From NCBI GenBank assembly GCA_905214265.1, contig CAJMLQ010000103.1:1-10493 (forward strand): 10,493 nucleotides of DNA, written 5' to 3'. Each line of letters opens with the position of its first letter. The stretch's first letter is position 1. This DNA comes from an uncultured bacterium (GTDB lineage Bacteria > Bacillota > Clostridia > Oscillospirales > Ruminococcaceae). The notes beneath the pieces were generated by a model that saw only the letters and a program-made list of their open reading frames with translations, did not search any database and was not told the origin of the DNA. The translations under genes and the position numbers were made by a program. Shown here piece by piece: positions 6,551 through 10,493 of the stretch.

Positions 6551-7099
6551 TTGGCGGAAGGCGGCTCCGGTTTGGTACCCGGTCCAAATGGCAAACGGAA
6601 TCATCTGATTTTTCTGGTTTATGTTTACCGAAAGTTGACGAGGCCGTTGGAGGATTGTTTTCGCGGCCGGTATACGAGCCTGCAGCTTTGGACAATTCTG
6701 ATCCTAGATGCCGGGGGGCCAATGTCCATGAGTGGGCTGGCAGCTGCAATGCGCCTTCCCAAGCAGCAGATGTCCCGGATGGTGGAGAGCCTTGTGGAAG
6801 AGGGAACCCTCTTTCGGAAAGAGGATCCACAGGATCGGAGAAGGCTGCTGATCGGCCTTTCCGAACAGGCAAAGAGGGAAATGGAAACCGGCTGGTTGGA
6901 ATTCGAACAGAGGGCCGAAGGGTTGCTTTCTGTTCTGAGTGAAGCGGAACGCCGGGACTTTGACGAGGCGCTGGATACGCTGAGCCGGCTGCTCGTCAAG
7001 CTGCCGAAAACGTTCCTGGAACGGCTGGGGCCGGCACGGCTCAATGATACGCATGGAGAATCAGGATCGGAGAATCCGGCAGGCGGTTCAGACATGTGA
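6551..7099 (+). CDS. MarR-family transcriptional regulator (TTG start)
   Basis: This 182-residue protein has the MarR layout. An N-terminal dimerisation helix begins near residue 17. Helix-turn-helix residues about 58-87 (SMSGLAAAMRLPKQQMSRMV) are followed by the wing, whose DPQDRRR segment (92-98) carries the Asp and Arg typical of the family. C-terminal helices cover about 100-160. The last 20 residues are polar and low in complexity. Translation probably starts at TTG 6551, five bases after GGGAGGGG. The gene has its own consensus promoter and ends 32 nt before the citrate synthase ATG, so the two are probably one transcript. MarR proteins usually repress their own operon and respond to small ligands; the ligand here is unknown. 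The family is secure, and control of citrate synthase is inferred from the arrangement. Confidence 0.88.
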   Translation: MAEGGSGLVPGPNGKRNHLIFLVYVYRKLTRPLEDCFRGRYTSLQLWTILILDAGGPMSMSGLAAAMRLPKQQMSRMVESLVEEGTLFRKEDPQDRRRLLIGLSEQAKREMETGWLEFEQRAEGLLSVLSEAERRDFDEALDTLSRLLVKLPKTFLERLGPARLNDTHGESGSENPAGGSDM

Positions 7100-7114
7100 C
7101 AGATAGAAAAGGTT

Positions 7115-7127
7115 GGAAAGGCGGGAA
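7115..7127 (+). promoter_or_regulatory. Ribosome binding site that fixes the citrate synthase start
   Basis: The purine-rich stretch GGAAAGGCGGGAA ends 4 nt before ATG 7132. The in-frame GTG at 7096 lies upstream of it and overlaps the marR stop, so 7132 is preferred. Confidence 0.65.
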
Positions 7128-7131
7128 GAAT

Positions 7132-8502
7132 ATGGCAAAGAATACTGACTATTTTGAAATCACTCCGGATATCCGGCGGTTGACGGAGCTCTGTTCGCGG
7201 CATGATGCGATCGATCCTTCTTTATATGCAAAATACGATGTCAAACGCGGGCTGCGCGACATCAATGGCAAGGGCGTACTGGCCGGACTTACGGAGATTT
7301 CGGATATTGTATCCAGCAAAGTCGTAGACGGCAAAAGCGTTTCCTGCGAAGGAGAACTGTATTATCGCGGAATCAACATTAAGGATCTAACCAGCGGCTT
7401 CATCAAGGAAGATCGTTTTGGATTTGAGGAAACGGTGTATCTCCTGCTTTTCGGTCAACTTCCCACGGCGGAGGAAGGGGAGAGCTTTAAGCAGATCCTT
7501 TCCAAATACCGCACGCTGCCCACCAACTTTGTGCGGGATATTATTATGAAGGCGCCGACGCCAGACATGATGAACACCCTAGCGCGCAGCGTTCTGACGT
7601 TGTATGCTTATGATGAAAAGGCTAACGACACCTCTCTGCCGAATATTCTGCGTCAGTGCATTGAAATGATTGCTCTTTTCCCGCAGTTGGCGGTTTACGG
7701 CTATCAGGCTCACGCACACGATATGGATCCGACCAACAGCTTTTTTATTCACGCTCCAAAGCCAGAGCTTTCCACAGCAGAAAATATCCTGCATATGCTT
7801 CGGATCGATAACAGTTACACCAAGCTGGAGGCGCGGATCCTCGACCTGGCACTGGTGCTCCATGCAGAGCACGGCGGCGGCAACAACTCCAGCTTTACTA
7901 CGCATGTGGTCGCATCCTCCGGCACTGACGCGTATTCCGTCATCGCAGCAGCTCTCGGATCGCTGAAAGGACCGAAGCACGGAGGAGCCAATATCAAGGT
8001 CATGCGGATGTTCGAGGATATGAAAGAGCACATCCGGGACTGGGAGGACGAGGACGAGGTTCGGGAATATCTCCGCGGCCTGCTGAATCGAAAGGGATTC
8101 GACCGTTCCGGGCTTATTTACGGGATGGGGCATGCGGTGTATTCGCTTTCCGATCCCCGCGCCGATATCTTCCGCGGCTTTGTAAAATCCCTTTCGGAGG
8201 AGAAGGGACTGACCAAGGAGTATCGTCTGTATTCGATGGTGGAGATGCTGGCTCCCAAGGTCATTGGCGAGGAGCGGAAAACCTATAAGGGCGTCAGTGC
8301 CAACATCGATTTTTACAGCGGATTTGTTTACCACATGCTTGGCCTTCCCGCCGAGTTGTTCACACCGGTTTTTGCAATGGCAAGGATCGCGGGGTGGAGT
8401 GCACATCTGATAGAGGAGATTGTCAATGCCGGAAAGATCATCCGGCCGTCCTATATGAGCATTGGCTCCCGGCAGCCGTATGTACCGCTGGATCAGCGAT
8501 AA
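7132..8502 (+). CDS. Citrate (Si)-synthase family protein
   Basis: This 456-residue enzyme should condense acetyl-CoA with oxaloacetate to citrate; a 2-methylcitrate or other acyl-CoA activity in the same family cannot be excluded. The catalytic set is complete: His283 in GPKHGGAN, His334 in GMGHAVYS and Asp393 in NIDFYSG. The preceding HAEHGGGNNSSF block (His244, His247) is also conserved. YYRGINIKDL near residue 80 is the usual N-terminal family motif. At 456 residues it is longer than the 370-430 typical of many bacterial forms; the extra length is mostly an N-terminal extension of roughly 60 residues. ATG 7132 follows a purine-rich ribosome site, whereas GTG 7096 lies upstream of that site. 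It is the second gene after marR, and no aconitase or isocitrate dehydrogenase is visible here, although they may lie elsewhere. It is unrelated to the Re-citrate synthase used by some Clostridia. Confidence 0.92.
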   Translation: MAKNTDYFEITPDIRRLTELCSRHDAIDPSLYAKYDVKRGLRDINGKGVLAGLTEISDIVSSKVVDGKSVSCEGELYYRGINIKDLTSGFIKEDRFGFEETVYLLLFGQLPTAEEGESFKQILSKYRTLPTNFVRDIIMKAPTPDMMNTLARSVLTLYAYDEKANDTSLPNILRQCIEMIALFPQLAVYGYQAHAHDMDPTNSFFIHAPKPELSTAENILHMLRIDNSYTKLEARILDLALVLHAEHGGGNNSSFTTHVVASSGTDAYSVIAAALGSLKGPKHGGANIKVMRMFEDMKEHIRDWEDEDEVREYLRGLLNRKGFDRSGLIYGMGHAVYSLSDPRADIFRGFVKSLSEEKGLTKEYRLYSMVEMLAPKVIGEERKTYKGVSANIDFYSGFVYHMLGLPAELFTPVFAMARIAGWSAHLIEEIVNAGKIIRPSYMSIGSRQPYVPLDQR

Positions 8503-8514
8503 GATGAGATTTTT

Positions 8515-8556
8515 AATAGCCCAACTGTTGAAAAATAGTTGGGCTATTGATTTTTT
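8515..8556 (+). terminator. Intrinsic terminator after citrate synthase
   Basis: A perfect 12-bp stem (8515-8526 with 8537-8548) with a 10-nt loop is followed, after GA, by TTTTTT at 8551-8556. It begins 12 nt after the stop codon and should end the marR-citrate synthase transcript. Confidence 0.92.
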
Positions 8557-8629
8557 GACTAAAATTTACGATTTGTAAAAAGAGATTTTATATGTGTAAC
8601 TTTTTTTAATACAAAAAATCTGTCTAATC

Positions 8630-8645
8630 CTCTTGAAAAAAAGAG
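8630..8645 (+). promoter_or_regulatory. Dyad over the -35 of the BTAD regulator promoter
   Basis: CTCTT and AAGAG are perfect inverted half-sites six bases apart that enclose the TTGAAA -35 box. A regulator bound here would compete with RNA polymerase. The repeat is short and lies in AT-rich DNA, so it could be chance. Confidence 0.25.
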
Positions 8646-8661
8646 AAAATTATGGTAAAAT
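8633..8661 (+). promoter_or_regulatory. Sigma-A promoter of the BTAD regulator gene
   Basis: TTGAAA (8633-8638), a 17-bp spacer and TAAAAT (8656-8661), with a TG one base before the -10 (8653-8654), form a good extended -10 promoter. Transcription would start near 8668 and give a leader of about 84 nt. The rest of the AT-rich spacer from 8557 shows no gene. Confidence 0.75.
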
Positions 8662-8667
8662 ATTTCC

Positions 8668-8686
8668 GAAAAGAATGGTTCTTTTC
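8668..8686 (+). other. 5'-terminal stem-loop of the BTAD regulator mRNA
   Basis: GAAAAGAA and TTCTTTTC form a perfect 8-bp stem with a TGG loop, placed exactly at the predicted transcript start. It could protect the 5' end of the mRNA or, as DNA, act as a protein-binding dyad. The pairing is AT-rich, so thermodynamic stability is modest. Confidence 0.4.
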
Positions 8687-8751
8687 TAGTTTCTCTTTAT
8701 AGTCATGCGAAGACGTTTGGCTGGATTGAGATAAGAGAGGGTACGTGCTCC

Positions 8752-9990
8752 ATGAATCAATGTGTGGAAAGCCAACCGGTTTGCGTGCAAATGATGGGCG
8801 GTTTTTCGCTGTCCCGGAACGGACAGACCGTGACAACATCAGACAGCCGGATGAAAAAGGTTTGGACGCTGATCGCATATCTGGTCTTAAACCGGGGAAA
8901 TCCCTTTCTTCAGGAAAAACTGGTAGAAGTTCTTTGGAATGAGGAAGAATGCAATAATCCGGTCAACGCTCTGAAAAATTTGGTTTATCGGAGCCGGAAC
9001 CTGCTTCGTACGCTTGTCACGGAAAAGGAAGAGGATCTCATTATTTTCTCCGATGGAACTTATATCTGGAACCCGAGAATTCCTTGCAGCGTAGACTGTG
9101 AAAACATGGAGTCTTACTATCGGAAAGCCTCCGCGCCGGAAATGGACGACGAAAACCGGCTTTGCTTATTGGAGATGGCACTGTCCCAATGTCGGGGAGA
9201 ATTTTTGCCCCGGTTGGCCTTTAATTCGTGGGCGGCTCAGAAAAACCGTCATTTCTTGTCTATCTATGAAAAAGGTGTACTTCTGTCGTCGGAAACCCTC
9301 CGAAAACTGGGCCGGGAGAAAGAAATCGTGCGGCTGGCACAGTGGGCGGTGAATCTTCAGCCGATGAACAGCTCCTTCCAGGCACTGCTGATCCGCGCTT
9401 ATTTGGACAGCGGAAACTGGGTAAAGGCATTGGAGCACTATAACGATGCGGCGGATCTGTTTTTCCGCAAGGCAGGTACCGGCGTTCCAGAGGAAATCCG
9501 GACGATTTATCAGCAAATGCTCCAGCGAGTCCACACTTCGGATTTTGACTTGTCCATGATTAAGGAAGAACTGCGGGAAGCGGATACCTTATTAGGCGCA
9601 TTTTTCTGTGATTATGAAGTATTCAAAAATATTTACCGCCTGCAGGCCCGCACGCTGCTTCGGGAGGGTCGGTTTCTCTACATCGCGTTGGTTTCGATTG
9701 TGAGCCGGGACGGAGGAAGTCTGCCAGAACGGTTGCTGCGGGATGCGATGGAGGCGATGAAGGAAACGCTGATCATCGGTCTGCGGAAAGGCGATGCGGT
9801 TTCGGTTTACAGCCCCAGTCAGTTTGTGCTGATGATGCCGCTGGGAGACGCAACGGTAGGCGACCAGGTACTGTGCAGGCTTAAAGAAAACTTTTTTCAG
9901 AATTACCCCGGGTTCGCGGTTGATGTTGAGACGCATCTCAGTATAGTGGAACCGGCAGGAACAGAGGGACTAGTCAGTGTCGGCTCATGA
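8752..9990 (+). CDS. BTAD (SARP-like) transcriptional regulator with degenerate GGDEF-like C-terminus
   Basis: This 412-residue protein begins with an OmpR-type winged helix (about 10-107; VCVQMMGGFSLSRNG leads in, and NALKNLVYRSRNLLR is the recognition-helix region). A helical bacterial transcriptional activator domain of TPR-like repeats follows (about 112-265), including EKEIVRLAQWAVNLQP and LLIRAYLDSGNWVKALEHY. The final 130 residues resemble a GGDEF domain: LRKGDAVSVYSPSQFVLMMP (344-363) fits the RxGDxxxRYGGDEFxxLLP pattern, with SPSQF (354-358) where GGDEF would be. The catalytic acids are missing, so it should not make cyclic-di-GMP; it may bind a ligand or mediate dimerisation. The ATG has GAGAGGG 10 nt upstream. 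It probably activates the exported-protein gene that follows 23 nt later. The winged helix and BTAD are confident calls; the GGDEF relation is inference from pattern. Confidence 0.83.
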   Translation: MNQCVESQPVCVQMMGGFSLSRNGQTVTTSDSRMKKVWTLIAYLVLNRGNPFLQEKLVEVLWNEEECNNPVNALKNLVYRSRNLLRTLVTEKEEDLIIFSDGTYIWNPRIPCSVDCENMESYYRKASAPEMDDENRLCLLEMALSQCRGEFLPRLAFNSWAAQKNRHFLSIYEKGVLLSSETLRKLGREKEIVRLAQWAVNLQPMNSSFQALLIRAYLDSGNWVKALEHYNDAADLFFRKAGTGVPEEIRTIYQQMLQRVHTSDFDLSMIKEELREADTLLGAFFCDYEVFKNIYRLQARTLLREGRFLYIALVSIVSRDGGSLPERLLRDAMEAMKETLIIGLRKGDAVSVYSPSQFVLMMPLGDATVGDQVLCRLKENFFQNYPGFAVDVETHLSIVEPAGTEGLVSVGS

Positions 9991-10013
9991 CGGATAGTGA
10001 GGGTTGAAATGTC

Positions 10014-10493
10014 ATGAAGAAATTCCAATTGTCTGCAGTGTTGATTGCTTGCTGCCTGGCGTTTGGCGCCTGTGGAAATCAGGCGGCGGACTTCGACGAG
10101 TCTGCAGTTGCCTCAGCCTTGATGTCGGATCCAGACTATCTGGCGGCGGAGGGGCTTCCGGTAGATTATGAAATGCCGGAGGAGTACATTGTGGCGGAAA
10201 ACGTTGCGTTTTCCGCCGCCTCCGGCAGCGGAAATTTCGGTTCTTCCGCAATCGGCGGAACCTATACCGGGACGATTTCCATCGTGGAAAACACTGCGCC
10301 GGGAACGCAGGTTTTTTCAAAAGGTGGTTCGGTCATCGACGTCAGTAACGCCAGCCAGGGGTATGTCATGGTGAAGCAGAGCGGCGTCAGCAAGCGGCTT
10401 AAGGTCCAGATCGTTATGGGGGATAAGAAATACAACTATGATCTGAACAATGCCGGAAATTTTGAGGCGTTTCCGCTTCAGATGGGAAATGGG
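10014..10493 (+). CDS. Exported, probable lipoprotein, possibly a transglutaminase-like surface protein (3' truncated)
   Basis: The frame opens at ATG 10014 and runs to the window edge without a stop, giving 160 residues. The N-terminus MKKFQLSAVLIACCLAFGACGNQ is a short signal peptide. Cys20 in FGACGN is the likely lipid-modified residue; Cys13 after LIA also fits a lipobox but leaves a short hydrophobic core. An acidic linker follows, then a Gly/Ser-rich stretch (ASGSGNFGSSAIGG), then a beta-rich segment with IDVSNASQGYVMVK and YNYDLNNAGNFEAFPL. From memory, this last segment resembles the N-terminal domain of clostridial exported transglutaminase-like proteins, but the catalytic part would lie beyond the edge. 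TGAGGG lies about 10 nt before the ATG. It starts 23 nt after the BTAD regulator, with no terminator between, so the two may be co-transcribed. Confidence 0.75.
   Translation, partial: MKKFQLSAVLIACCLAFGACGNQAADFDESAVASALMSDPDYLAAEGLPVDYEMPEEYIVAENVAFSAASGSGNFGSSAIGGTYTGTISIVENTAPGTQVFSKGGSVIDVSNASQGYVMVKQSGVSKRLKVQIVMGDKKYNYDLNNAGNFEAFPLQMGNG

Noticed and set aside
7579..8406. Antisense frame opposite citrate synthase
   Set aside because: The forward gene has all catalytic residues; the reverse product shows no domain or ribosome site I could support.
10012..10320. Antisense frame opposite the exported protein
   Set aside because: Pro/Arg-rich composition and no signal; the forward frame has a ribosome site and signal peptide.
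1..10493. Mobile element, CRISPR array, tRNA/rRNA or defence system
   Set aside because: No repeats at regular spacing, transposase motifs, terminal inverted repeats or structural RNA genes were noticed; the region reads as ordinary metabolic chromosome.

Overview
The window is about 10.5 kb of moderately GC-rich, tightly packed bacterial DNA with every convincing gene on the + strand. Gene content points to an anaerobic, probably gut-type, Clostridia (Bacillota): a GlpP antiterminator, a three-part soluble FAD/Fe-S glycerol-3-phosphate (G3P) oxidising set including a DUF1667 protein, an AraM-type dehydrogenase, a BTAD regulator and strong Shine-Dalgarno sites. This is inference from families; the species cannot be named.

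Region 1 (2-1050): the 3' end of an unrecognised gene, then glpP with its own promoter overlapping that gene's end. After glpP come a strong promoter (903-931) and a leader with an intrinsic terminator (983-1030), the layout expected of a GlpP-controlled antitermination leader.

Region 2 (1051-6378): a compact five-gene operon. It encodes a GlpA-like FAD protein with a C-terminal BFD [2Fe-2S] domain, a second FAD/NAD oxidoreductase, a small four-cysteine DUF1667 protein, an sn-glycerol-1-phosphate (G1P) dehydrogenase and a HAD-IIB phosphatase, and ends at a 12-bp terminator. The first three probably oxidise G3P to dihydroxyacetone phosphate (DHAP). The last two form a DHAP/G1P and dephosphorylation module like the AraM/AraL pair of Bacillus.

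Region 3 (6482-8556): a second transcription unit with a consensus promoter, a MarR-family regulator starting at TTG, and a Si-type citrate synthase with its catalytic residues intact, closed by a strong terminator.

Region 4 (8557-10493): an AT-rich spacer holding a promoter flanked by dyads, a BTAD (SARP-like) regulator whose C-terminus looks like a GGDEF domain that has lost its signature, and the 5' part of an exported, probably lipid-anchored protein cut by the window edge. No mobile element, CRISPR array, tRNA or rRNA was seen. The points most worth checking are the GlpP leader circuit, the G1P dehydrogenase/phosphatase pair in a G3P operon, and the degenerate GGDEF domain on the BTAD regulator.
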